Below are positions 43,527 through 54,612 of a stretch of DNA of 64,000 nt, piece after piece. Source of the DNA: Prorocentrum cordatum. Its lineage: Eukaryota > Sar > Dinophyceae > Prorocentrales > Prorocentraceae. The translations under genes and the position numbers were made by a program. Location of the stretch: positions 386,001 to 450,000 of the forward strand of contig CAUYUJ010018715.1 of assembly GCA_963575745.1 (NCBI GenBank), given 5' to 3'. Position 1 is the first letter of the stretch, and each line of letters opens with the position of its first letter. The notes beneath the pieces are model-generated. The model had not been told where the DNA came from and searched no databases. It worked only from the letters and a program-made list of their open reading frames with translations.

Positions 43527-44035
43527 GGCGGGTAAGGTTGTAATTGGTAGATGAGGCGGAGTGTGGGCCCTCCAAGAAAAAATGAGGATTGGGATTGGGT
43601 TTGCGAGGGAAGAAAAAATAAAACTTCGAGCTCGGAAACCAAATCAAGCACGAGTCCAAAAGAAGTTCGGACATTCAGAGGGATCTGAAAAACATTCAAG
43701 TGTTTGAGCAGAGTTTGGAAAACATGGAAATTCAAAAACCCGAACCAAGTTTAAAACTCCGGAGAAGTCCGGGGCAAATCCAAAAACATTCTGAAACAAA
43801 TCGAAGCCGATTCGGGAGTCCACGGAAGCTCGAACACGCTCCAGATACTTGGAACACTGTGGCCGCCGAACATTCTCCAATTTTCCTGGGCCTCAGGATT
43901 CCAGCGACATTGAACTAGAACTTTGCAAAAGCATTGACATCGAATTGTGTCAATTCCTTGTTTTTGTTTATGTTTGTTCTGTCTTTAGAGAAAAAATGAC
44001 CGTTTGCACCCCATCAGCCAATTACAAAGGGCATC

Positions 44036-44524
44036 GCGGCTGTGCGGGGCGGAGACGGCGAATACATGATGACCACCTCCCGGCCTGCAGCAGCAGGAGA
44101 GGCTCGACGCGCCCGAAGCAGCAGCGGGCTGCGCGGTGGCGAACTGCGCCTGCACGGGAGGCGTGGGAGAGCAGCGAAGACAGGCACACCGTGCCGTCGC
44201 TCAGACGTCCATTTCCCGTGCATGGTTCGGTTTCGTGCGTGGTGTTTGTGCCCGATGGTCCAGGACGGTCCTCGACGTTTCTCGCCGAGAAAAAATGCAC
44301 ACGGCCGCGCGATGTCAAGACACTTTTTTACCAGCGATGACGGAAGCGAGTGGCACGACGCGACAGACGAGCGACGGACGACAGACGCACGACAGGAGGC
44401 GGCGCAGGGGGGGGACGAGGAGGGTCCACGGTGGGCGCCCGCGCCCAGCGAAGAGATGCACATAGACTTGTGCGCAGGCGGGCGCAGCAGGACTCATATG
44501 CCTTTTCTCGACTGCCGGCGCTGA
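44036..44524 (+). CDS. Unnamed gene interrupted by a family K intron
   Basis: Exon a, about 44036-44192, ends RWRTAPAREAWESSEDRHT. Exon b, 44320-44524, reads HFFTSDDGSEWHDATDERRT then TDARQEAAQGGDEEGPRWAP and SEEMHIDLCAGG before TGA at 44522-44524. Removing the 127-bp K element joins GT to A, giving V in phase 2, so the peptide runs EDRHTVHFFTSDDGSEWH. Acidic and polar; no family recognised. The exon a start is uncertain; GC content rises sharply near 44036. Confidence 0.5.
   Translation, partial: AAVRGGDGEYMMTTSRPAAAGEARRARSSSGLRGGELRLHGRRGRAAKTGTPCRRSDVHFPCMVRFRAWCLCPMVQDGPRRFSPRKNAHGRAMSRHFFTSDDGSEWHDATDERRTTDARQEAAQGGDEEGPRWAPAPSEEMHIDLCAGGRSRTHMPFLDCRR
44193..44319 (+). mobile_element. 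Family K introner, GC-AG
   Basis: 127 bp from GCCGTCGCTCAGACGTCC to GGCCGCGCGATGTCAAG, with the family interior (GGTTTCGTGCGTGG, AAAAAATGCACACGGCC). It lies between two in-phase coding pieces. Confidence 0.7.
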
Positions 44525-44589
44525 GCCACGGGCAGGCAGCGGGGGCCGCTGGCCAAGCCACTCGGGGAATCACACCTTCAACGGGGCTC

Positions 44590-45086
44590 ACGCGTGTGCA
44601 AGGACGCACGCACACACAGACACACAGACACACACACACAACCACACACAATTGTTCTTCCGACGCGCCGAAACCACCAGCGGAGTAAACAATTCGGGGA
44701 CACCTACGGAACTAACTAGTCTGCCAGGAGAGAAGCGCACGTAAGCCCAACGCCAACAGGGCTTTCGATGCCAAACAGAGACCGAGGGGGTGGCAGCAGC
44801 ACGCACAGACAAACAGACAAACACACACACACACACACTCGGGGAAGAGCAAGCACCCCATGCAGAGATGTGGCGGGCGTCCAGAGAAACAGCCCGCGCA
44901 GACAGAAACAATGGTGGCGCCGCGGCCTTCTCGAGGAAGTCGTCCAGGAGGTTGTTATCCTGAAGCCTGAAATGTCTAGAGTCTGGCAGAAGACAGCTGT
45001 GTGGCTGTGTGGCAGAAGCGGTGATGAGATCGCTACCTCGCTGTTGTTGTTGCATGCGCTCGAGACACAGAGAGAGAGAGAGAGAG

Positions 45087-45117
<31 letters not shown>

Positions 45118-45190
45118 CAAAGAGAAGGAGAGAGAACGAGAACCTGAGAAAGAGAGAGAGAGAGAGATAGAAAGAATATAAGAAGAACGA
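44590..45190. repeat. CA and GA microsatellites
   Basis: ACACACAG runs at 44605-44650 and 44820-44840; GAGA runs at 45068-45175. No gene seen between. Confidence 0.7.
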
Positions 45191-45460
45191 GAAGCCCAAT
45201 TCGGGGATACGGAAGGAGGGGAAAGGGAAAGGCGCTGCCGCCTCTCCCTCAAGATTCGACGTGGGATCAAATAACACCGTGGCAAACATATAACGACCGG
45301 AGTACCCTGAGGAAACTCGGCGCTGGTCCACGCGAGAATGCTCTGTGAAGGCGCTAGGGTCCGACACCACGCAACAAGGCCAATCGTGCTCTCTCGCGAC
45401 GTGCAGATCTGCGTGTCGCCGCCGATTGCGCATCTGCATCTGTCTATGTGTGTATACACA

Positions 45461-45515
<55 letters not shown>

Positions 45516-45785
45516 ACAGCCCCCCCCCAGCACCCATTCATCGCCTTCTTTCTCTTGGCGATGTTCTACACTCCTCTTCCTTTCCTTTCCCTTCCTTCTT
45601 TCACTCCCCTTCCTTTCCCTCCCCTTCCTCGCTTACATCTTCCCCTGGCGTCAGCGGGGGCGTTTTTTCGACTCCACTCGCGCGCGGTCTGGCCGCAAGG
45701 CTGGCCAACGCCTAACGGCAGCGCACTGTAGAACATGCACACGGCGCCTTCCCCCGAATGAGGGAACCCTGAGCTTGTGGCGAGC

Positions 45786-46625
45786 ACTCTGCACACACAG
45801 TGGGCCCAAGAGGCACCGAACCCTGTGATTTCACAGGGATGCTTGGGATTTCTGGGATGCTAATCCCACAAACCCTATGATTTCACAGGGATGCCTGGGA
45901 TTCCTGGGATTTCCTACCTCCGACAATAATCTACCCAGGGCCCCCCCCCCTCCCCAAGGCCGCGAATCCCAAGCATCCCTGTGAATTCACAGGGATGCCT
46001 GGGATTCGGAATCCTGGGGAGCTTCAGGGTGGAATTGTGTCGGAGGGTGGAGAATCCCAGGAATCCCAAGCATCCCTGTGAAATGACACGGTTTCTGGGT
46101 TTCTCATCCCAGAAATCCCAAGCATCCCAATGAAATCGCACGGTTCGGTGCCTCTTCCCCACTCCCCCTCCTCCCCCTCCTCCGCCTCCTCCTCCCCCTC
46201 CTCCTCCTCTTCGTCTGCCTCGCCCTTCCCGTCCGCCTCCTCCGGGGCCCAAGAGGCACCGAACCGTGTGATTTCATTGGGATGCTTGGGATTTCTGGGA
46301 TGAGAAACCCAGAAACCGTGTCATTTCACAGGGATGCTTGGGATTCCTGGGATTCTCCACCCTCCGACACAATTCCACCCTGAAGCTCCCCAGGATTCCG
46401 AATCCCAAGCATCCCTGTGAATTCACAGGGATGCTTGGGATTCGCGGCCTTGGGGAGGGGGGCGGGGGCCCTGGGTAGATTATTGTCGGATGTGGGAAAT
46501 CCCAGGAATTCCAGGCATCCCTGTGAAATCATAGGGTTTGTGGGATTAACATCCCAGAAATCCCAAGCATCCCTGTGAAATCACAGGGTTCGGTGCCTCT
46601 TGGGCCCACTGCGTGTGCAGAATGA
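45786..46625. repeat. Large palindrome: arms of about 370 bp, loop of about 95 bp
   Basis: Arm 45786-46154 and arm 46250-46625 are near-identical inverted copies, starting GCAC-CAGTGGGCCCAAGAGG and complement. Each arm itself holds several small palindromes built on CCTGTGAATTCACAGGGATG and GCTTGGGATT. The loop is CTC-rich. Differences between arms are few (for example GCTAATCCC against GTTAATCCC). Confidence 0.9.
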
Positions 46626-46634
46626 AGTGGGCAA

Positions 46635-46656
46635 CTTGAGCCAAGAGGGGGCTACG
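46635..46656 (-). other. Degenerate dinoflagellate spliced-leader match
   Basis: Minus strand reads CGTAGCC, four or so changed bases, then TTGGCTCAAG. The dinoflagellate spliced leader, from memory, is DCCGTAGCCATTTTGGCTCAAG. Ten terminal bases and seven 5' bases match with a 1-2 base expansion between them. Such relics mark re-inserted trans-spliced mRNAs, but the sequence after it is the palindrome edge, not an obvious gene. Confidence 0.4.
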
Positions 46657-47084
46657 ATAGCAGAAGGAACGTGGAGGATCGCAGGGAGTGCGATGAGGGG
46701 GATTGGGATGGAGAGCGAGGGACGCAAGAAGAAGGCGAGGAAGAGGGAGGAATCAAGACAGGGAGGAAGATAGGAGGAATAAGCATGAAGGAGTATAGGA
46801 CGTCGATGGGCCCTCCGTGGCACCCATGGGCCCCGCGACCCGCAGGTGTCTCATCTTCCTCTTCCTCCTCCTCCTCCTCCTCCTCCTCCTCCTCCTCCTC
46901 CCAGGTATTGCGACGCTTAGGGGGAAAAGGCATGAAGGTGAAGAAGACGTGGATGGGGGAGGGAAGCATGAAGAGGAAGAGCGAGGGATCAAGACAGGGA
47001 AGGCGATGGGGGGAAGAGAAATGAATGATGGCAAGACGTTGAGGTCAACGATCGATGCAAAATCAATGGGTGCTGGGGGGGGCT

Positions 47085-47128
<44 letters not shown>

Positions 47129-47149
47129 ATATACGTATCTACGTAGTCG

Positions 47150-48380
47150 CTCGAAAAACCGGCCGCCCACGTCGATCCAAGACCGCCTTCCAGCCACCAA
47201 CACCAGTTCCACACCTGACCACACCCGCTGCCCAGGCGGTGCGCACACAGACGCACGGCACGGGGCCCGAAGCTTGCTCCCGATGCAGTCGCTGCCCCTC
47301 GAGCGCCTGCCACCCGCTCCGTCAACCCCCCTGCCCCTCCCCTGACACAGACCCATCCACTGCCCGCTCCAGTTCTTTCTCCCCCTCTCCTCCCTCGCCC
47401 ATTTCCCCTCGTTTGCCCTCCCTGTCCCGCCCCCCATGGCATCCCCCCGCTCCTGCCCTTCCCATGCCACTACCTTCACGCTCCCTCCCTCCACTCCCGT
47501 GCCCGTTCCTGAGTCATCAACCCCCTTCCCAGTTGCCCGCTCCATTTACCCTTAACCTTGAACGCTCTTTCGCTCCACTTCCCCCACTGCGTCGTCCTCT
47601 CTCTCCTGCCCTACCCGCCCTCCCACTCCACGTTCCCCGTTCCCGCTCTCCTTCCCCCTCCCCCTCCCACTTCCAATAATGTTCCCCCTTCCTTTCTTTG
47701 TTCCCTCCCCGGACCCCCCTCCAACCCGTCCTGCACCTCCTCAGCCTCTCTGTTGCCCATCCCCTCCTCTTGAACACCCCCCCGCCTCATTGACGTGCCC
47801 TTGCCCATCATCCCTCACCGTCGAACAAAACTGCGCTCCCCTCCCCGACCCACTCTCCCACAAGGTGGCCAGGGAAGCCAGACCATGCCAGCAGCACAAT
47901 ATTTCGCTAGCGACACATTTGGACGTGCCCAATGTGTATCGTTGCCTACTTGCGGCAGTCACACACCCATACTAGCGGGCATGTTGTGTGTGACCCATCT
48001 CGGGTTCCCACGGGAGGAACCCTCGGAGCCCAACGGTGCCGATGTAACCCCGTCTTGGCCCCGTGACCCAACGGGGCCGTGTGAATGCAGTACACAACCC
48101 TTGAGACGCGAACAAACTGGACGGCGGCATTCGTAGCACGTCCGTGAGCACGGGCACCAAGCCTGTGACAGCAATGAAAGCCATAGCAACCCGCGAGCAG
48201 GACAGTAGCCTGAGAGCACGATGAGAGCCTGTGAACACCACCTATCCCTGTGGAATGCACCGCAAGTGTTGCGACCGCACCCTGCTGCGGGGCTGCCGCG
48301 CACGTGTGCGCTGCGGCAACGCAGGGGGCGCACGGAACGGGGGAGCGGGGGGGGAGGCGGTACGCGGGGAGGGGGGGGGG
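47150..48380. other. Pyrimidine-rich region without a recognised gene
   Basis: 47290-47830 is CCCT/CTCC-rich on the plus strand. From 47830 to 48380 composition is normal but no convincing exon or repeat was found. Confidence 0.5.
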
Positions 48381-48389
48381 GGGGGGTAC

Positions 48390-49210
48390 ACATATGCATG
48401 CGCATACACATACACATACACATACCTATACATACATACCTACATACAGACAGACATGCATACATACATACATGCCTGCACGCGTGCATACATACATACA
48501 TACACACATACACACATACATGCATGCAGGCAGACAGGCATGCAAGCAAGTATGCACGCACACACGCATACGTACATGCATACACAAATACTCACGTACA
48601 GTGAGTGTTTCATACACCTATCTACCCACATACATACATACATACACACATGCATGCATGAATACATACATGCGTCCGCCCATACAGTCACAATGAAAGA
48701 CTTACTTACACACAATCACAACTACGTACACGCATACGGACATGCCTCCTTTTTATAAACATATATACATACATACAAACATACACACAAACATACATAC
48801 GTATATACACGTACAGACAGCCACACATCCATACACAAATACATTCATACATGCATATATGCATCAATGCCTGCATACATACATGCACGCATGTATACAT
48901 GCATACATACATGCGTACATTAACTTGTATATTCGTGCATGCAGACCTCGGAACATGCACATATATTATACACACGTATATACCTACATACATGCATACA
49001 TCCATACATAGCTGTACTAACGCCTACATGTGTACATGCATGGATGCATGCATACATGCATGCATACATGAATCCACGTAGGCATGCATACATGCGTACA
49101 ACCAAACATACAAGAACGCACATACATGTATTTATATATGTATACAATCAGGTGTATGTACGTTTATAAACACACACACACATATACATATATATATATA
49201 TATATGTGTA
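48390..49210. repeat. CATACATA tetranucleotide tract
   Basis: Degenerate CATA/CATG units for 800 bp, ending in an AT run at 49188-49205. Confidence 0.8.
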
Positions 49211-49319
49211 TCAACCACCGTGACGCGAGGCGAGAATTGAAGTGTCGGTAAAGTCCTCATGTGCCCTCTGATCTCTGTACTCAGGTCTCTGGGATTCTAG
49301 AATTCTGAGGGCTGGGGCC

Positions 49320-50110
49320 TCAACTCCACACATGTCCCAGGCGTTCCCGCGCGTTCCTGGGCTGCCCCGCATGACTCTCCCAGAGGCCCGAGGGCCCCAA
49401 GACGGGCCAAGAGGGCGCCAGAAAATGCCCAAGAAGGCACAGGAGGCCTACAAGGCAGCCCAAGAGCGCTCCAAGACGCCCAAGATGGCCCCAAGACGAC
49501 CCAAGATGCTCCTGAGAAGCCCCAGGAGCGCTCCAAGAGGACCCCCAAGAGGGCCCAAAGAGGCAACAATGATTGCCGTGCCTGGTGGTTCTGCGTGTGT
49601 GTGGTTGCGGTCTCGCGTTTTCGGGCTTCCGACGCTCCAAGATGGCTCCAGAGGCCCCCAAAAACGCCCCACGACGGCTCAAGAGGCCCCCAAGAGGGCT
49701 CCCAAACGGTCCAAGTGGGCTCCCAAACGGCCCAAGAGGCGCCCAAGATCGCCCAAGAGAGCCCCAAGACAGCCCCAAGAGGGGAAACACGAACCAACAA
49801 GAAGAGCCTTCCGCCGCAAGAGGCCCCCAGGGGCCTCAAGAGGCCCCCAAGAGAGCCCAAGAGGCCCCCTAGAGGCCCCATGAGGCATGCAAGAGGCCCA
49901 AACAGAGGCCCCAAGAGGCCCCCAAACGGCCGCCCAGCGGCCTCAAAACTGCGTCCAAGAGGCCTCCGAAAGGCCTCTCTTAGGCCGCGGGGCGTCCTAA
50001 GACGGCCAAAGAAGCATCGAACAAGCCCCTAAAGGCCCCTAAGAGGCCAAAGGAGGCTCCAAAATGGTCTCCAAGAGGCTCCCAGGAAGCTCCCAGGAGA
50101 CCCCAAGAGT
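49320..50110. repeat. CCAAGAGGCC tract
   Basis: Same family and orientation as 895-1660; block GGTCTCGCGTTTTCGGGCTT near 49608. Followed by a CCT run at 50140-50180. Confidence 0.65.
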
Positions 50111-50499
50111 GCCGCAAGAGGCTCCCAAGATGTCTACTATTCCTCCTTCTTTTCCTCCTCCTCCTCCTCCTCCTCCTCCATTTCCCTGTTTCTGCTCATG
50201 TTCCTCATCCTCACGAATCCCCCGAAGATGTTTGAAGACGGCTGGGGGAACACATGCTCCGATAGCCTGACCAAGCTCTAGCCAAAGTTTCGGCCACACA
50301 GGCGCTTCCAAAAAGGCGCCTGTGATATACATGTATACGCACACATATAGAAATATAGATGTCTCCACCACCGTGCCTAGGGGCATGGAGTGGCCGTGTC
50401 CTCAGCTCCTTTGCCCAATCCCCTGAGCCTCAGTCCTCAGTCCTGAGGAAATAATTCGAAGCCCGGACTCCCTGGGGCTTGTCGCGGCGTGCCACATGA

Positions 50500-50940
50500 C
50501 TTGTTCGGGCTCACGATGGCCCCAAAAGAGCCGAGATGGCCCCGAAAGGCCCCAAAGACGGACCAATAAAAGCCCGAGACGCCGAAAGATCGCCCCAAGA
50601 CGCTGAAGATGGCCCCAATACGGCCGAAGAGGCCGCCAAGACGCCCCAAGAGAGCTCCGAGAGGCCTCACAAGAGAGCCCCGAGAGACACAATAGAAAGT
50701 TCGCGTTGTCACCCTTTCGGCCTTCGGATTTCCAAGACGGCGTGAACAGGCCTGCAAGACCGCCGCAAGACGGCCCAAAATTTGAGCTTTCCGCCAGGAG
50801 AGAGCTCCAGGAGGCCCCAAAAGGCCACAAGAGGCAAAAAGAACCGAACAAGAGACCTTAAAGAGGACCTAAATGGCCCCCAAACGACCGCCAAGAGGCT
50901 TCAAAACCGTCTCCCGGAGGCCCCCGAGAGGCCCACCACA
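50500..50940. repeat. CCAAGACGCC tract
   Basis: Same family; block ACAATAGAAAGTTCGCGTTG near 50690. Between 50190 and 50500 and from 50945 to 51250 there are short near-duplicates (CCACCGTGCC, GTCCTCA, CCTCAGTCCTC). Confidence 0.6.
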
Positions 50941-51689
50941 GGTACCACTTGAGGGACACAGACGACATGCCTGAAGTCAGACTTGGTCGGTACCACTGGA
51001 GGCATACAGACGACATGCCTCAAACAATACCTAACAAAACCGTGCCTGGGACCCTCTGGGCTCATCTTGGGACCCTCTTGGGCCCGAAACAGTCACGCAA
51101 GAAACCGCGCAAAAAACCCAGGGAGATTTGAGTATTGGAGGCCCCACAGGACGGAAATCCGCCACCGTGCCGCTGGGCACGGAGTGTGTGTCCTCAAGTC
51201 CTGGGCCCAATCCTCTAAGCCTCAATCCTCACTCCTGAGGAGTCCTTGAGGCGCCCGGACCCCTCGCTCTCAAATCTTCTTGGGCTCGGCGCTTCTTCTC
51301 GCATTTCCTTTTGGGACCCATGGGGGCCTCCTTGGGGCAGCTTGGCGGGATAGGCCGAAGGCCACTGGATACTCGGGCACCACAGGGGCCCGCACAGGCC
51401 CACGACCACGGCCTCCCGAGGAAGCTCGGCTCCCCACTGCGCTCGCAACCTCGCCTCCGTCAAGGGGGCTTCGTGACTGAACCTGTGCCCGACCCGCGGC
51501 CCGCGTGCGACCGAGACCTGCGCCCGAGACTCTCCGTCCGCGCCCTGGTGCGACCGAAACCTTTGGCTCGAGGCCAAGACGATCTCGTCAACTTCCGTCG
51601 CACTTTCGGTCGCACCACGTTTTCGGTCACGACTCCGGGCACGCCTCCGGGCACCGACTCGTCTCTGGTCACCTACTTGTTCAACTGCT

Positions 51690-51905
51690 ATGGGTCGGGG
51701 GCCACGATGATTAGCAATAATAGGACCCCTAATCGGCTTGGGAGGGGACCTAAACGAAGAGAACCCAAAAACATTAGGGCTAATCAAACGGTCTTTCTGC
51801 AGATGCGTCGAACCAAACCGACCAGAATCATCATCCCTGATGCAGAGACGGGGACCTAAGTGAGGCCACGTCTTCGTTGTAGTATTCGTGTCAAGGGTTC
51901 TTTAT
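51690..51905. repeat. Dispersed repeat, copy 1
   Basis: TTCTGCAGATGCGTC, AGTGAGGCCACGTCTTCG and AAGGGTTCTTT recur in order at 56850-57010. Confidence 0.5.
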
Positions 51906-52138
51906 TTCTCGACGACACGAAACTCCGCCCCTTCCCTCGGTCGGCCCCCCCCGCTCCACCTGCAAAAGACGCTCGGGCATTGGCAGAACTGGGTTTGGTG
52001 GAACCTGGTTTAGTGATTTGTACGGGGGGCGCCCCCCCGTCCCGTTTCCACCAACCGGAACTGCCGCCACTCGAAAAACACCAGTTACGGCAAACCTGGT
52101 TTAGTGAATCTGGCCAATTGAGGTTGAGGGATGAAAAA

Positions 52139-52295
52139 AACGACCCTACCCTGGGTTACAAGTGCGTGGTCTGTAAACCTCCTGGGAGCCCCCAGGGCCT
52201 AGAGCCGCCAGGACGCGGCACATCACGCAGGGTTTACCCTGTCAGCCCACAGGAGTTTCAGCGCACAGCGCCTCGTAAACCAGGGTAGGGGCGTT
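52139..52295. mobile_element. Inverted-repeat element, single copy
   Basis: AAAACGACCCTACCCTGGGT and ACCAGGGTAGGGGCGTTTTT are inverted ends of about 26 bp. Just upstream, AACCTGGTTTAGTGA is repeated at 51998 and 52096. Confidence 0.55.
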
Positions 52296-52350
52296 TTTGA
52301 TGCCCTTGATGAGGGGCCCCGGGGCCCTACCACTGGCCGGGTCCCCTTAC

Positions 52351-52760
52351 CCCCGGGGTCCTGGCCATACCCGAGACGGGCTCCCCCGGCGGGCGCGAGG
52401 CCACGAGGAGTGGCCTCTGCACGGCCGGAGCCCCCGAGCGCCCCGCCTGCTCGCGGGGGCTCCCCTGCCGACGCCCCCGCCGGGGTGGGGGCCCGGCGGG
52501 GAGGGCCAGCGTCGCGGGCCACCGAGGAGAACCGCATCCGGGCACGCAGCCCTCGGAGGCACAGTCGAAACGCTGCCATGAGGAGCCCTGGATGAGGAAC
52601 GAGGCCCCATTTTCCCATACATTGAGCCTCGATCTTGCAAAGACGACCTCGGGAAAACCTCAGAACAGTTGTAAAACCACTAAAGGACGCTGAGACCCTC
52701 CCCAACGCAAAAGGTTCCTTACTCAACAACTCGACTGAACTTCTCAGCTCCACTCCGCTC
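52351..52760 (-). CDS. Unnamed gene interrupted by a family I intron
   Basis: Exon a, 52723 to about 52760: VELRSSVELL. Exon b, 52351-52587 (79 codons): LLMAAFRLCLRGLRARMRFS then SVARDAGPPRRAPTPAGASA. The 135-bp intron starts GTAAGGAACC and ends CATCCAG, and phase 1 joining gives R at the seam. Exon b ends at GGTAAGGGG. The start MAAFRLCLRGLRARMRFSSV looks like an organelle-targeting presequence, so exon a may be untranslated. Product unknown; the rest is Gly/Ala/Arg/Pro-rich. Other frames are also open, as expected at this GC. Confidence 0.4.
52588..52722 (-). mobile_element. Family I introner, canonical GT-AG
   Basis: 135 bp, GTAAGGAACCTTTTGCG to GAGGCCCCATTTTC-complement and CATCCAG. Shares GGAACGAGGCCCC and the GAAGGTTCCTT-type end with 8051-8194. 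Confidence 0.65.
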
Positions 52761-52876
52761 TCGCCGTCCAGTGCCCGCGGGTCCCAACCCCTCGCCGGGA
52801 CGGGGAAGAGGAATCGGACGAAACGCTCACTTTGCCTGCACCTCCTCCTTCTCTCCCGTCGGCTGCCTCATGAATC

Positions 52877-53000
52877 TCAAGGGCCGGCATCGCACTGAGG
52901 CCGCGGCTTCTTGAGCATCTCGATCGACTTGGTGTACTCTTCCTGCCCTCGGACGTCTGTCTGTTCCCTCTCCAATGCGTGGCCGCCGCACCGCGAGATC
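52877..53000 (-). CDS. C-terminal exon, unnamed
   Basis: Reads HALEREQTDVRGQEEYTKSI then EMLKKPRPQCDAGP with TGA at 52877-52879. It has no ATG and is short, so it would be missed by ORF calling, but the codon use (GAG, AAG, GTC, ATC) is strongly coding-like. The acceptor is probably just after GGAG near 52990. Confidence 0.4.
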
Positions 53001-53129
53001 CGATGATTTGTTTTCTTCTACGGTGTGCCTGGAAGTCTGCTCCCTTTCTCCAGGGCATGCTTTTCGTCCAGAGCATGCGTTCTGATGTGAACGGCGAAAG
53101 AGGCCGAATTGAGCTTCCAAGTCATTGAA

Positions 53130-53223
53130 GGTCCAGGGTCAGGGTTTCTCGGATCGGCGCTGGACACCCCTCTCCCTAGCGCGCGGAGCGCGCCAAGGGC
53201 CGACCCAGCGCGGGACCTCCGAG
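53130..53223. mobile_element. Family M element, short copy ending in CTCCGAG
   Basis: TCTCGGATCGGCGCTGGAC, GCGCGCGGAGCGCGCC and GCGCGGGACCTCCGAG. The AG end borders the exon at 53224. Confidence 0.55.
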
Positions 53224-53441
53224 TTATCATGTTTATGCCACTGCTTTTCCGCGAGCACCCCCTGCCCTTCCTCCGACGCGACAGCTCCTGGGCGACCGTC
53301 CTGGATACGGGCGCCCCTCGCGCCCTCATGGGCCGGGCCGCTGCGCGATGTGCTGCCCCCCGGCCCTCGTGGGGTCAAACCTCCCGGCTCTTCTGCGCTG
53401 TCGCCCGGCGCTTACCAGTCTGCCCTGTCCTGAGGGACAAC
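53224..53441 (+). CDS. Exon between a family M copy and a family A copy
   Basis: Starts after GACCTCCGAG, the AG end of an M copy, and reads MFMPLLFREHPLPFLRRDSS then WATVLDTGAPRALMGRAAAR and RRLPVCPVLRDN, ending at the GT of GTTAGTCAAGG, the duplicated target of family A. That both edges coincide with element-borne splice signals is the main support. Unnamed. Confidence 0.35.
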
Positions 53442-53446
53442 GTTAG

Positions 53447-53609
53447 TCAAGGGGCCCAGGGACACACAAATAGATACACACAAATAAAAAAGGATTCCAT
53501 ATGTTTTTCCCTATTTGGGGGGTGTTCGTCTTCCCCCCGCCTTCCCGTATTTTCAATATGTCCTGGGAGTCGACGCTTCTTTGTGTCTGTGTTTTTTCCC
53601 CTCCTGAAG
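53447..53609 (+). mobile_element. Family A element with CGTTAG target duplication
   Basis: 163 bp from TCAAGGGGCCCAGGGACAC to TCCCCTCCTGAAG, flanked by CGTTAG at 53441-53446 and 53610-53615. The duplicated GTTAG provides GT at one end and AG at the other, so the insertion creates a GT-AG intron. Confidence 0.8.
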
Positions 53610-53639
53610 CGTTAGCAGCGGAAACACAAAAAACATAAA

Positions 53640-53790
53640 CATAAACTTCTGGAGCTCCGCGCGGATTCCTTGGATCTGCGCTGCAAGCTCTCCCTGCTGC
53701 AAGGCGCGCGCCAGGGGGCGGCGGCGGGGGCGCCGTCGGGGGGGTTTTCAAGCAGAGATACGAGCAATCCGCGAGGAGCTCCGAGAAACG
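53640..53790. mobile_element. Family M element
   Basis: ACATAAACTTCTGGAGCTCC and GCGCGGATTCCTTGGATC; right arm AATCCGCGAGGAGCTCCG. Confidence 0.55.
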
Positions 53791-54014
53791 CTAAGTATGC
53801 AATTGATTCCTCTTCGAGGCAGGAGGGGAGAGAGTTCGGGAGAGGAAGAATCGAGATTGAATCGGAGGTGCATCGCCGAGAGATCGGCGACAGGCCCCTG
53901 ATCGCGACTGTGCACGTCCATGGGCGGGGCGGGGTCTCTGGCGCTGTCGGCGATGAGTGGGCGACTCGGGATAGATCCCCTGACCTTCCGGAGAGCTTCA
54001 AATATAACACTGCA

Positions 54015-54110
54015 GACCTATAGACCTGCCTGGGCTGCTTAAAACGTGGACTGGAATTGGGCAATCTAGGTCCTGATGCTATTATTGAAGCCCTCCTAGA
54101 AGGTCAAGGT
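54015..54110. mobile_element. Family L element
   Basis: AGACCTATAGACCTGCCTGG, AATCTAGGTCCTGATGCTAT and AGCCCTCCTAGAAGGTCAAG. Confidence 0.55.
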
Positions 54111-54612
54111 CCACTCTCCCATGAGCCAATACCCCCCCCTTTCCGTTGCCCCAGACGCCCTCGTGCGCTGTTCTCTCCTTGTCCTTATGAGATTCGGCTT
54201 CCTCCTCCCGCGATGCCATTCCGCCGCCGCGCGCTGCTCTGATTCAGAGCGGGGGCACTGGTCCCACGCTGGTTACCTATCGAGAGGCTGTCAGGGCACG
54301 GGCCTTCTGTATACGTTGCTCTCTGCTGTGCGTAGGACCGAAGCAACATAATCGAGTGTTCGGATGGCAACAATGGCGAAGCAAAGGATCTGGGGTACAG
54401 ACACATATAGACAGAGACTGAATGGCGATGACGGCAACATGAAGCTGGAGAAGACGGACACGCCCTTTTGTCGCGGAGAGGCTCGACCCTCGACATGCGT
54501 CTGGCACGGGGAAGGACGACGCCTCCTTTCACACGGGGGCTCCTAGCTCATCTCACACTCTGTCTAGCAAATGCTTGGGATATTCAAACAAGCCCACTCA
54601 ACTGCCGGCCAG

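Larger units (their letters stand above)
45440..47135. repeat. Outer inverted repeat around the palindrome
   Basis: Left 45440-45545: ACACATGCATATA run, then GGACAGCCCCCCCCCAGCAC and CCATTCATCG. Right 47060-47135 is its inverse (GGGTGCTGGGGGGGGCTGCG then the AT run). So the whole 1.7 kb folds around the same centre. Between the outer and inner arms are pyrimidine-rich (45545-45650) and purine-rich (46660-47050) tracts on opposite sides. Confidence 0.7.

Noticed and set aside
48242-49169. Cys/Tyr/His-rich proteins
   Set aside because: Translations of CATA/CATG microsatellite.
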